The notes: a model not told the origin generated them from the sequence alone. 11,993 nucleotides of DNA from Bacteroidales bacterium (GCA_012514255.1 JAAZAP010000003.1:1-11993); one strand, 5' to 3'. Counted from the stretch's first letter, positions 1 through 7,395 are shown. Numbers and translations are program-made.

Positions 1-48
1 CCTTTCTTATAAAATGTTAAAATCAGGTTTTCTGAATATGGATTTTGA

Positions 49-56
49 TATCTTTG
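49..56 (+). promoter_or_regulatory. Bacteroidota-type -7 element for the S46 peptidase gene
   Basis: TATCTTTG matches all fixed bases of the Bacteroidota -7 consensus TAnnTTTG. It lies 33 bases upstream of the ATG at 90, implying a leader of roughly 25 to 30 bases. The -33 region is weak: only a TTTT tract at 28-31 resembles TTTG, with a 17-base spacer. The match is seen directly; promoter activity is inferred. Confidence 0.45.
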
Positions 57-89
57 GCTCTTCGCAAAAATTAACAACACCATAAAATC

Positions 90-2240
90 ATGAGAAAACT
101 GTTAGCAATTCTTGTTATCCTTGTAACATTCTCAGTCTCACAGGCAAGAGCTGACGAAGGCATGTGGCTTCTGCCGCTGATAGAGAAGCTCAATATCGGC
201 ACTATGACCGAGATGGGCCTCAAACTGACCGCCGAAGACATCTACAGTATCAACCAGGCCAGCCTGAAAGATGCCATCGTTATCTTCGGTGGCGGCTGTA
301 CCGCCGAGATTGTCTCCCCCCACGGCCTCCTTCTCACCAACCACCACTGCGGTTACGGCCAGATACAGAGGCACAGCACCGTGGAGCATGATTATCTTAA
401 CAACGGCTTCTGGGCCATGTCAAAGGAAGAAGAACTTCCCAATCCGGGCCTCAGTGTCACCTTCCTTGTCCGTATAGAGGATGTCACTGACAGGGTACTG
501 GCAAAAACCACCCCTGACATGACCGAGACCGCCCGCCGCGAGGCCATCATGGCAGAAAGCTCAGTAATAACCTCTGAGGCCACCAAAGACACTCACTACA
601 ACGCCCGCGTATCTTCATTCTACAGCGGCAACCAGTTTTTCCTGCTGGTATACGAGGTCTATACCGACGTCAGACTGGTGGGCACGCCCCCTAACTCAAT
701 AGGAAAATTCGGACATGATACCGATAACTGGACCTGGCCCCGCCATACTGGCGATTTCAGCGTATTCAGGGTCTATATGGGTCCCGACGGCAAGCCTGCA
801 CAGTACTCCAAGGAAAATGTGCCCCTCAAACCGAAACATTATCTGCCAGTATCAATAAAGAACCTGCAGAAGAATGATTTTGCAATGGTCATGGGATACC
901 CCGGCGGTACAACAAGGTATATGACCTCCTATGAGGTGGATGAAGCCATGAAGATCACCAACGCCAACAGGATAAAGATCCGCGGCGCGAAGCAGGAAAT
1001 ATGGATGAAGGATATGATGGCTGATCCGAAGGTCAATATCCAGTATGCTTCAAAATACTCGGGATCATCAAACTACTGGAAATTCTCAATAGGCCAGAAC
1101 CAGGGACTGACCCGTCTTCGCACTGCAGAGAAAAAGGCTGCTTTTGAGGCCGACTTCATGAAGTGGGTCAATGCTGACCCTGCCCGTAAAGCCAGGTACG
1201 GAAACGCACTCTCACTAATTGAGAACGCAGTAAAGGGAAGGGCAGAAAAGTATAACGCTCTCCAGTATGTTTCGGAAGTGTTCAGGAGCTCAACCGAACT
1301 GATCAATTTTGCCGGACAGATGACAGCCCTTGAAGAGGCTCTCGCCGGCAAAGACCAGAAGAAAATTGAAGATATGACAGGCAGGCTCAGCAGATTCATG
1401 GAAAGCTTCTACGGCAACTACAACTACCCCACTGATCGCGCCACCACCAAGGCGATGATCAAACTGTACAGGGAAGATATTGATGCTAAATACTGGCCCT
1501 CTTTCTACAAGTTGATTGACACCAAATTCAAGGGTAATATAGATGCTTTCGTAGACAATATCTTTGCAAAGTCAATCTTTACATCACAGGATAAGGTGGC
1601 AGCATTCCTCGATGCACCGAACCTGAAAATGCTCAGGAAAGACCCGGCATACATTGCTGCCACTTCTGTCAATGAAGTCAGGTCATCACTTCAGAAGGAT
1701 CTCGAAGGCTACAGTGCTGATCTCGCGAAGGGAGAGCGCCTCTATATGGCCGGAGTGATGGAATACCAGCCTGACAAAACGCAGTACCCCGATGCTAACT
1801 TCACCATGAGGCTTACTTACGGAAAAGTGCTCGACTATTACCCCTATGATGCCGTTCATTACAACTGGTATACCACCCTTGATGGCGTCATTGAAAAATA
1901 CAAGCCGGGCGATTATGAATTTGACGTACCACAGAGGCTGATGGACCTTAATGCAAAGAAAGAGTATGGAAGGTATGCTTCTGCGGATGGTTATCTGCCC
2001 GTCTGTTTCATTACTGACAATGACATCACAGGCGGCAACTCCGGCAGCCCGGTCATCAACGGTAACGGTGAACTCATCGGCCTTGCCTTTGACGGTAACT
2101 GGGAAGCAATGACCGGAGATATTGCTTTTGAACCTGACCTTCAGAGATGCATCAATGTTGACATACGCTATGTGCTCTGGGTAATGGATATCTACTCGGG
2201 TGCAGGATACCTGCTTGAGGAGATGGATATCAGACAGTAG
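90..2240 (+). CDS. S46 family dipeptidyl-peptidase, DPP7-type S1 pocket
   Basis: A secreted serine exopeptidase that should remove dipeptides from the N-terminus of oligopeptides in the periplasm or at the cell surface, feeding amino-acid use. The 716 residues are normal for S46. Residues 1-21 form a signal peptide ending ARA before DEG. The chymotrypsin-like triad can be placed as His86 (TNHHCGYG), Asp222 (PRHTGDF) and Ser651 (GGNSGSPV). Cys70 and Cys87 flank the His loop and may form a disulfide. Residues known in the family to hold the substrate N-terminus are present: Asn213-Trp214, Asn328 (SGSSNYW) and Asp668. Position 669, 18 residues after the catalytic Ser, is Gly (FDGNW). P. gingivalis DPP7 has Gly there and DPP11 has Arg, so a hydrophobic or broad P1 preference is inferred rather than Asp/Glu. 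The ATG at 90 directly starts the signal peptide. The gene appears monocistronic, with its own -7 element and a downstream hairpin. Confidence 0.95.
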   Translation: MRKLLAILVILVTFSVSQARADEGMWLLPLIEKLNIGTMTEMGLKLTAEDIYSINQASLKDAIVIFGGGCTAEIVSPHGLLLTNHHCGYGQIQRHSTVEHDYLNNGFWAMSKEEELPNPGLSVTFLVRIEDVTDRVLAKTTPDMTETARREAIMAESSVITSEATKDTHYNARVSSFYSGNQFFLLVYEVYTDVRLVGTPPNSIGKFGHDTDNWTWPRHTGDFSVFRVYMGPDGKPAQYSKENVPLKPKHYLPVSIKNLQKNDFAMVMGYPGGTTRYMTSYEVDEAMKITNANRIKIRGAKQEIWMKDMMADPKVNIQYASKYSGSSNYWKFSIGQNQGLTRLRTAEKKAAFEADFMKWVNADPARKARYGNALSLIENAVKGRAEKYNALQYVSEVFRSSTELINFAGQMTALEEALAGKDQKKIEDMTGRLSRFMESFYGNYNYPTDRATTKAMIKLYREDIDAKYWPSFYKLIDTKFKGNIDAFVDNIFAKSIFTSQDKVAAFLDAPNLKMLRKDPAYIAATSVNEVRSSLQKDLEGYSADLAKGERLYMAGVMEYQPDKTQYPDANFTMRLTYGKVLDYYPYDAVHYNWYTTLDGVIEKYKPGDYEFDVPQRLMDLNAKKEYGRYASADGYLPVCFITDNDITGGNSGSPVINGNGELIGLAFDGNWEAMTGDIAFEPDLQRCINVDIRYVLWVMDIYSGAGYLLEEMDIRQ

Positions 2241-2261
2241 TCTGAGATACCGTCTATAGTC

Positions 2262-2341
2262 ACCGGTCTGCGGTCAGCAGTCGGCAGTCAATCAGTAAGT
2301 TAACTACTGCAGACTGTGGACTGCAGACTGCAGACTTTTTT
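2262..2341 (+). terminator. Long hairpin of inverted heptamer arrays followed by a T-tract
   Basis: Positions 2266-2289 pair with 2312-2335 as an imperfect 24-bp stem. By my alignment there are two true mismatches and two G-U pairs, with a 22-base loop and six T residues at 2336-2341. It begins 25 bases after the peptidase stop codon and could act as its intrinsic terminator. Both arms are built from seven-base units: ACCGGTC, TGCGGTC, AGCAGTC, GGCAGTC on the left, and TACTGCA, GACTGTG, GACTGCA, GACTGCA plus GAC on the right, the right units being reverse complements of the left consensus. The stem is longer and more repetitive than an ordinary terminator, so it may also be a dispersed genomic repeat. 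Confidence 0.6.
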
Positions 2342-2349
2342 ATGTCTAC

Positions 2350-2377
2350 TGCCTGCTGCCTCTTGCCTCTTGCCTAA
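2350..2377 (+). repeat. Four direct heptamers, TGCCTNN
   Basis: Four consecutive seven-base units read TGCCTGC, TGCCTCT, TGCCTCT and TGCCTAA. They begin eight bases after the T-tract of the preceding hairpin and have the same period but a different unit. The TTG triplets inside them overlap the place where a -33 element of the marC promoter would sit. Confidence 0.7.
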
Positions 2378-2393
2378 TTAAATAGTAGTTTTG
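2362..2393 (+). promoter_or_regulatory. Bacteroidota-type promoter for the MarC-family/rnhA pair
   Basis: TAGTTTTG at 2386-2393 matches the TAnnTTTG -7 consensus. CTTG at 2362-2365, 20 bases upstream, is a partial match to the TTTG -33 element and lies within the heptamer array. The -7 box ends 13 bases before the ATG at 2407, so the transcript would have a very short leader of under about ten bases. Confidence 0.5.
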
Positions 2394-2406
2394 CAAAAAC
2401 TCTGTC

Positions 2407-2982
2407 ATGCACCTTCACTTCCTTGAAATAACAGCCTGCTTCATGGTGCTTTTTGCCATAATTGATATCCCCGGATCAATCCCGATCATATTGGATATCA
2501 AGTCAAAGAGCGGTAGCATACATCCATGGAAAGCCACCCTGGTCTCCCTGGCCATCTTCCTGGCATTCCTGATTTTCGGTGAGAAGCTGCTCGGTATCTT
2601 CAGCATCGACGTAGGCTCCTTTGCAATTGCCGGCTCGTTCATCATCTTCCTTATCGGTATGGAAATGGTCCTGGGAGTGGAGTTCTTCAAACATGACTCA
2701 CCCGGAGGAGGAACCATCGTGCCCATAGCCTTCCCGCTCATCGCCGGAGCCGGTTCCATTACAACCATACTATCGCTTAGAGCTGAGTATGAATTGATTA
2801 ACATTCTGATTGCTCTGATTCTGAACATGGCTGTCGTTTATATCGTGCTCAGGCTCACTTCAAGGATTGAAAAGCTCCTTGGGCCAACGGGTCTTCATAT
2901 TCTGAAAAAGTTTTTCGGGATAATCCTGCTTGCCATAGCTATCAGGCTCTTTGTGAACAACACCGGCATCACCATCCCATAA
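2407..2982 (+). CDS. MarC-family integral membrane protein
   Basis: A 191-residue inner-membrane protein of the MarC (formerly UPF0056) family, whose transported substrate and role are not settled; the early link to multiple antibiotic resistance was not upheld. Six hydrophobic segments are visible, near residues 6-29, 41-62, 70-90, 103-122, 130-148 and 165-185. Family hallmarks are the first-helix motif around FAIIDIPGSIPI and the fourth-segment motif around IAFPLIAGAGSITT, where family members commonly have a Pro-Leu-hydrophobic-Gly pattern. The length is close to the family norm. The ATG at 2407 is the only good start, since the first membrane segment follows at once. Its stop (TAATG) overlaps the start of ribonuclease HI by one base, suggesting co-transcription and translational coupling. 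Family assignment is firm; function is unknown. Confidence 0.9.
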   Translation: MHLHFLEITACFMVLFAIIDIPGSIPIILDIKSKSGSIHPWKATLVSLAIFLAFLIFGEKLLGIFSIDVGSFAIAGSFIIFLIGMEMVLGVEFFKHDSPGGGTIVPIAFPLIAGAGSITTILSLRAEYELINILIALILNMAVVYIVLRLTSRIEKLLGPTGLHILKKFFGIILLAIAIRLFVNNTGITIP

Positions 2983-3461
2983 TGACCGGAGAGGTAATAA
3001 TCTATACCGATGGCGCCTGCAGCGGTAATCCGGGTCCGGGAGGCTACGGTGTGGTACTGATTTATGGAAACCATCGCAAGGAACTCTCAGAAGGATTCCG
3101 TCTGACCACCAACAACCGCATGGAGCTGCTGGCAGCAATAAAAGGCCTGGAAGCGCTGAAATATGACGGACTGAGGGTCAAACTGCACACTGACTCGCAG
3201 TACCTGGTGAATGCCGTGAACAACGGCTGGCTGTTCACCTGGGAGATGAAAAGGTTTGCAAAAAAGAAAAACCAGGATCTCTGGATAAGATTCCTTGAGG
3301 TCTATCGTCGCCACCGGGTGACCCTTGTATGGGTCAGGGGACATAACAATGATCCCGAAAATGAACGATGTGATGCCCTTGCCGTCGCCGCCTCAAAAGG
3401 ACCACTACTGCTTGAAGATGAGGGATATCAGCCCAACGGTGACACTGATGAGCTCCTGTAA
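2982..3461 (+). CDS. rnhA: Ribonuclease HI
   Basis: A cytoplasmic endonuclease that cuts the RNA strand of RNA-DNA hybrids, acting on R-loops, primers and other hybrids with metal ions. The 159 residues match the usual bacterial length. All catalytic residues are present: Asp10 (YTDGACSGNPGPGGYG), Glu48 (NNRMEL), Asp71 (TDSQY), His121 (VRGHN) and Asp131 (NERCDALA). The basic handle region for hybrid binding is seen around residues 82-101 (GWLF, KRFAKKKN, DLW). The ATG shares its A with the last base of the upstream TAA stop, so translation is probably coupled to the MarC-family gene. No separate promoter is seen. The C-terminal tail after about residue 140 is short and acidic, as is common. 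Confidence 0.97.
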   Translation: MTGEVIIYTDGACSGNPGPGGYGVVLIYGNHRKELSEGFRLTTNNRMELLAAIKGLEALKYDGLRVKLHTDSQYLVNAVNNGWLFTWEMKRFAKKKNQDLWIRFLEVYRRHRVTLVWVRGHNNDPENERCDALAVAASKGPLLLEDEGYQPNGDTDELL

Positions 3462-3475
3462 TAAAACTGAGTTTT

Positions 3476-3505
3476 TTTGACATTTATAAAAAAAGTGTAA
3501 TTTTC
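3476..3505 (+). promoter_or_regulatory. Possible promoter of the SiaC-like gene
   Basis: TTTG at 3476-3479 (end of a run of seven T) fits the Bacteroidota -33 element. TAATTTTC at 3498-3505, 18 bases downstream, matches TAnnTTTG at all but the last base. The start ATG follows 17 bases after the -7 box. This is a weaker match than the other promoters listed here. Confidence 0.3.
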
Positions 3506-3522
3506 GCATAAAATGGGGAGAA

Positions 3523-3924
3523 ATGAAAAGTTTCATACACAGAGCTACTGATCTGACTCCGGAGATAGTCCTTTCACCTGAAGAGAACAGGTTTGTCATT
3601 GCAGGCAAGTCGGCACCTGAAGATGTTAGAGGACTTTATTACCCGGTTATAGAATGGATGGAAGAGTTTGCTGACGAGGTCAGGAAAGGCAACAACTTTA
3701 CTGAACAGAACCCTTTACTGCTGAAGCTTGATCTTGAGTATTTCAACTCATCATCGGCCAAATTTCTGTTTGACATCTTCGCCCAGCTTAAGGAGCTGCA
3801 GAATGACGGCATTCCTGTTAATGTGGAATGGCATTATGATGAGGAGGACACTGATCTCCGCGAGGCCGGAGAAGATCTTGCGCTACTCTGTGAAATGCAA
3901 TTCAGATATTGTCCCAAGATCTGA
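3523..3924 (+). CDS. SiaC-family (DUF1987) regulatory phosphoprotein
   Basis: A 133-residue soluble protein resembling DUF1987/SiaC. In Pseudomonas aeruginosa SiaC is a STAS-like switch protein whose phosphorylation by SiaB and dephosphorylation by SiaA control its binding to the diguanylate cyclase SiaD. Recognisable parts are the start around ATDLTPEIVLSPEENRF, the central PVIEWMEEF segment and the LDLEYFNSSSAKFLFDIF core. The Ser76-Ser78 cluster after Asn75 occupies the place of the phospho-acceptor in SiaC (Thr68 there); this alignment is from memory and Ser76 is a candidate only. A GGGGAG at 3515-3520 is just two bases before the ATG, too close for a normal ribosome site. The gene ends TGATG, overlapping the tRNA deacylase start. 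No siaA, siaB or cyclase gene is nearby, so the partner must lie elsewhere. Family confident, local role unknown. Confidence 0.82.
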   Translation: MKSFIHRATDLTPEIVLSPEENRFVIAGKSAPEDVRGLYYPVIEWMEEFADEVRKGNNFTEQNPLLLKLDLEYFNSSSAKFLFDIFAQLKELQNDGIPVNVEWHYDEEDTDLREAGEDLALLCEMQFRYCPKI

Positions 3925-4415
3925 TGGATCAGCTGAGAGGACCGGCAGAATTATATCAGCTGCTCGATTCGCTGCAGATACAATACGAGTACATTGAACA
4001 CCCTCCCGTGCCAACGGTGGAGGAGGCAATGAAATACTGGAAAGACATTGACTCCGGCCACTGCAAGAACATTTTCTTCCGCAATCACAAAGGCAACAGG
4101 CATTACCTTGTAATTCTCTACTGGGACTCGAAACTTAATATCCGCGAGCTGGAGCAGAAGCTGCGCCAGGGAAAGCTCTCCTTTGCCTCTGACAGAAGGC
4201 TGATGCAGTATCTCGGTCTCACTCCCGGATCAGTCTCCCCTTTCGGTCTTATCAATGACCACACACACCACGTTCATCTCTTCATTGATAAAACCCTTCA
4301 GGACTATGAACGGCTATCTTTCCATCCTAATACCAATACGGCTTCACTTATCATACCCCGTGAAGGGCTCTTCAGGTTTCTGGCGCATACCGGAAACAGT
4401 TACGAATTTATCTGA
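3924..4415 (+). CDS. Prolyl-tRNA editing deacylase, YbaK/ProX-type domain
   Basis: A 163-residue stand-alone trans-editing protein of the YbaK/EbsC superfamily, closest by eye to the PrdX/ProXp-ala branch annotated as prolyl-tRNA synthetase-associated domain. Such proteins hydrolyse mischarged tRNA-Pro, typically Ala-tRNA-Pro, in the cytoplasm. Key features are the substrate-loop motif EHPPVPTVEEA at residues 25-35, the conserved lysine Lys48 in HCKNIFFRN, the HYLVILYWDSKLNI strand pair, and the SVSPFGLINDHTHHVHLFID segment near residues 105-125. I chose the ATG at 3924 because it overlaps the upstream TGA by one base and gives the normal family N-terminus; a TTG five codons upstream (3909) is also open. 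Coupling to the SiaC-like gene is implied by the overlap. The exact tRNA/amino-acid specificity cannot be read from sequence alone. Confidence 0.87.
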   Translation: MDQLRGPAELYQLLDSLQIQYEYIEHPPVPTVEEAMKYWKDIDSGHCKNIFFRNHKGNRHYLVILYWDSKLNIRELEQKLRQGKLSFASDRRLMQYLGLTPGSVSPFGLINDHTHHVHLFIDKTLQDYERLSFHPNTNTASLIIPREGLFRFLAHTGNSYEFI

Positions 4416-4580
4416 GTATCTGATCCCATAAGGTTTACCTTCGTCATTCACCGGACATATTCCGCAGTTCGCCGGATTCCGGGCACTCATGGTATGACAT
4501 TTATCACAGTGGTGCAGCATGTTACGTCGCGGGAGAGTCTTTATTCCGGACTTGCATGTTGGACACTAATCCTTTACGCC

Positions 4581-7295
4581 ATGAAAAGAATTGCTCTTAT
4601 TGCTGCAATGCTTGCCTTCTGTTTGCTGACCCCTGCCAGGGCCACTGTTGTGACAGTCAGCCGCACTCCAGCCTCAGCAGGCACATACCGGACAGTCAGA
4701 TCAGCTGACAGAACCCCGGCACAGGACTCCCTGGTCAGGAGAAGCTACACCGCCACCTTTACCACCACTCCCCCGGTCATTGACGGTTCACTTGATGATG
4801 AAGCCTGGCAGGCCGGCGAGTGGCAGGGCGACTTCACCCAGTTTGAGCCTCATAACGGCAAAGCTGCCTCCCAGAAAACCGAATTCAAACTGTTGTATGA
4901 TGATAATAATATATATGTGGCATATAAGGCCTATGACACCAATCCTGACAGTATTGTCAGACGTGTTTCCAGGCGCGATAACGGCGACGGAGACTTCGTT
5001 GGCATAGGCCTTGACAGCTACCATGATCTTCAGACAGCCTTTGCCTTTACTACCAATGCTGCCGGAGTCAAGAACGATTTTCTCTGGTCACAGGACGGAC
5101 GTGTGGAAGATGATACCTGGGATGCAATCTGGTTCACCGGAGCAAAAATATATGACTGGGGATGGGCAGCAGAGATGCGCATACCACTAACGCAGCTCAG
5201 GTTCAGGATCTCAGATGACGGAATATGGGGATTTGAGGTTTTCCGCAACATTTTCCGCAAGCAGGAGACCGATGTCTGGCAACATGTTGACAGAAACTCA
5301 TCAGGACTGGTACATAATTTCGGCAAGCTGACAGGGCTGACAGGCATCAGGCCGAAGAAACAGGCTGACATAACGCCATTTGTGGTTGGCAGCCTGGAAA
5401 CGTATGAAAAAGAGGATGGCAATCCTTTCTCCCCCGGCAGAGCCTGGAAATATAACGGTGGTGTTGACGCCAAGTTCGGTATCACCAACAACATGACCCT
5501 TGACCTTACAGTCAATCCCGACTTCGGGCAGGTGGAAGCTGATCCCTCGGAAGTCAATCTCACAGCCTACGAGACCTTCTTTGAAGAGAAGAGACCCTTC
5601 TTCATTGAGGGAAACAACATAACCAGTTTCAAAACCGGCATAGGTGACGGCGACCTGGGTTTTGACAACTTGTTCTATTCCAGGAGGATAGGACGCAGTC
5701 CGCACCTCTCGGCTGACACAGATGACAATGAGTATGTCAGGTCGCCCAGAAACACTCCCATCATCAGTGCCGCCAAGCTGACAGGCAAGACACCGGGAGG
5801 ACTGTCGGTAGGGATAGTAGAGGCCATCACTGCTGAAAGCAGAGCGGAGATTGATTCATTGGGCCAAAGAACCTGGCAGACTGTTGAGCCTCTGACAAAT
5901 TATCTGGTATCGCGGGTAATGAAGGACTTCAACGGAGGAAAGACAATTATCGGGGGAGCTTTTACCAATACACACCGCTTCCTTGACAACACAGGTATTG
6001 ACGAGCTGGTACGCAATGCCAACACTGCCGGTGTTGACTTCACCCACTACATCGGTGAGGAGCGCAAATGGTTCATCTCGGCAGCTGCGGCAGGAAGTAA
6101 TCTTTCAGGCAGTACAACCGCCATTGAAGATCTTCAGCGCTCCTCAGTACATTTTTTTCAGAGACCGGATGCAGATTATGTGGAGGTCGATCCTGAACGC
6201 ACATCACTCAACGGGTTCGGAGGAAATGTTCAGACAGGAAAAGTAGGAGGACACTGGAACTTTATGGCTTTCGGATACTGGAAATCCCCGGGATTTAACC
6301 TGAATGATGTGGGATACCTCCAGAATGCTGACGCTATGATGACAGGGCTATGGAGCGCTTACAATTTTGACAAACCCTTCAGCATCTTCAGGCAGATAAG
6401 ACCAAACGCCAACTTCTGGACCGGCTGGGATTTTGGAGGTACCCACCTTTTCACAGGAGGTAACCTCAGTCTCTACGTGCAGTTTAAGAACCTGTGGTGG
6501 ACTAACTTCGGCGGCAATTATGAAGGCAACTCCATCTCAAACACTCTTCTCCGCGGCGGACCGTCCATGCTCCATCCTTCCTACATGAACGGCTGGTTCA
6601 ACCTCGGCACGAACAGTTCCAGGAAGGTTTATGCATCCGTTTATGCAAACGCAGGTCGCGGGGGAGAAAATTCATCCGAAAGATATTCGGCGGGATTAGA
6701 TTTCACTGTGAAGCCGGGGCGCTCTTTCACCGCCACAGTATCGCCCTCCTGGTCAACCAACCGCAATGACATACAATATCTAACCTACATTGATGATGCC
6801 GACCGTTACATACTGGCTCAGATAAACCAGCAGATAGTAAGCATGTCACTCAGACTGAACTACAACATCACTCCGGACCTCACCGTGCAATACTGGGGCC
6901 AGCCTTTCCTCGCCGCAATGGACTACAGCAAGTACAAGGCAGTTACCAATCCGCGTGCTGAGGCCCTTGAGGATCGTTATCACCTCATCATGGAAAACGA
7001 AATCTCTTATGATGCGAATGATGAAATATATATGGTAGATGAAGACCGTGACGGCACCCCTGATTACAGTTTTGATAATCCGGACAACAATTATGACCAG
7101 TTCCTCTCCAACCTTGTTGTGAGATGGGAGTTCATGCCCGGGTCTACGCTTTTCCTGGTCTGGTCACAGACCCGCAGCTATAGTGACTCTACAGGGTCAT
7201 TTTCACTGGAACACAATCTTGATAACCTGTATACGTCAAAAAAGCCTTATGATGTTTTCCTGATAAAATTCACCTACAGGTTCGGTTTGCGGTAA
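4581..7295 (+). CDS. CBM9-like/DUF5916 outer-membrane protein, copy 1
   Basis: A 904-residue exported protein with an N-terminal CBM9-like domain and a C-terminal DUF5916 region, probably an outer-membrane beta-barrel; no substrate is established for the family. Residues 1-21 are a signal peptide (basic start, ARA cleavage motif). A Thr/Ser/Arg-rich linker of about 40 residues, absent from copy 2, follows. The CBM9-like domain spans about 64-205, from PPVIDGSLDDEAW to MRIPLTQLRF. DUF5916 begins near 285 and contains NPDFGQVEADPSEVNL at 312 and EKRPFFIEG at 336, followed by alternating barrel-like strands ending KFTYRFGLR. Residues 820-828 read DEDRDGTPD, resembling a DxDxDG calcium loop. I chose the ATG at 4581 because it opens the signal peptide; the frame is open to an ATG at 4494, whose 29 extra residues look non-coding. 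No clear -7 promoter box was found upstream. Confidence 0.9.
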   Translation: MKRIALIAAMLAFCLLTPARATVVTVSRTPASAGTYRTVRSADRTPAQDSLVRRSYTATFTTTPPVIDGSLDDEAWQAGEWQGDFTQFEPHNGKAASQKTEFKLLYDDNNIYVAYKAYDTNPDSIVRRVSRRDNGDGDFVGIGLDSYHDLQTAFAFTTNAAGVKNDFLWSQDGRVEDDTWDAIWFTGAKIYDWGWAAEMRIPLTQLRFRISDDGIWGFEVFRNIFRKQETDVWQHVDRNSSGLVHNFGKLTGLTGIRPKKQADITPFVVGSLETYEKEDGNPFSPGRAWKYNGGVDAKFGITNNMTLDLTVNPDFGQVEADPSEVNLTAYETFFEEKRPFFIEGNNITSFKTGIGDGDLGFDNLFYSRRIGRSPHLSADTDDNEYVRSPRNTPIISAAKLTGKTPGGLSVGIVEAITAESRAEIDSLGQRTWQTVEPLTNYLVSRVMKDFNGGKTIIGGAFTNTHRFLDNTGIDELVRNANTAGVDFTHYIGEERKWFISAAAAGSNLSGSTTAIEDLQRSSVHFFQRPDADYVEVDPERTSLNGFGGNVQTGKVGGHWNFMAFGYWKSPGFNLNDVGYLQNADAMMTGLWSAYNFDKPFSIFRQIRPNANFWTGWDFGGTHLFTGGNLSLYVQFKNLWWTNFGGNYEGNSISNTLLRGGPSMLHPSYMNGWFNLGTNSSRKVYASVYANAGRGGENSSERYSAGLDFTVKPGRSFTATVSPSWSTNRNDIQYLTYIDDADRYILAQINQQIVSMSLRLNYNITPDLTVQYWGQPFLAAMDYSKYKAVTNPRAEALEDRYHLIMENEISYDANDEIYMVDEDRDGTPDYSFDNPDNNYDQFLSNLVVRWEFMPGSTLFLVWSQTRSYSDSTGSFSLEHNLDNLYTSKKPYDVFLIKFTYRFGLR

Positions 7296-7321
7296 TCGCC
7301 GTAAATTGCAGGTCCCGGATG

Positions 7322-7347
7322 GCGGCGGATTCATCCCGCCGCTTTTT
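7322..7347 (+). terminator. Intrinsic terminator after DUF5916 copy 1
   Basis: A seven-base GC-only stem (7322-7328 with 7336-7342), a seven-base loop and five T residues at 7343-7347, followed by CA and five more T. It starts 27 bases after the stop codon and should end transcription of copy 1 before the promoter of copy 2. Confidence 0.8.
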
Positions 7348-7395
7348 CATTTTTATCAATTCGGTATATCGGTATGCCGGATTGTTTTTTTTATT

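Noticed and set aside
3515..3520. GGGGAG as a Shine-Dalgarno site for the SiaC-like gene
   Set aside because: It ends only two bases before the ATG, too close for ribosome positioning, and neighbouring genes do not show such sites.
3909..3923. TTG at 3909 as the start of the tRNA deacylase
   Set aside because: It adds only five residues inside the upstream gene. The ATG at 3924 gives the common one-base stop/start overlap and a normal N-terminus.
4430..4441. Short palindrome AAGGT-TT-ACCTT after the deacylase gene
   Set aside because: Five-base arms with no second copy nearby; such a palindrome is easily found by chance and no regulator is implied.
4494..4580. Upstream ATG at 4494 as the start of DUF5916 copy 1
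   Set aside because: The 29 added residues are not signal-like or family-like, whereas the ATG at 4581 begins a typical signal peptide.
4611..4622. Possible lipobox (LAFC) in the signal peptide of DUF5916 copy 1
   Set aside because: Phe directly before Cys does not fit the lipobox, and the cysteine lies within the hydrophobic core ahead of a good ARA cleavage site.
5030..5563. A 177-codon minus-strand open frame inside DUF5916 copy 1, and similar ones at 1073-1399, 2415-2828 and 7654-8025
   Set aside because: They lie antisense to genes with strong family motifs and show no recognisable domains or start signals of their own.
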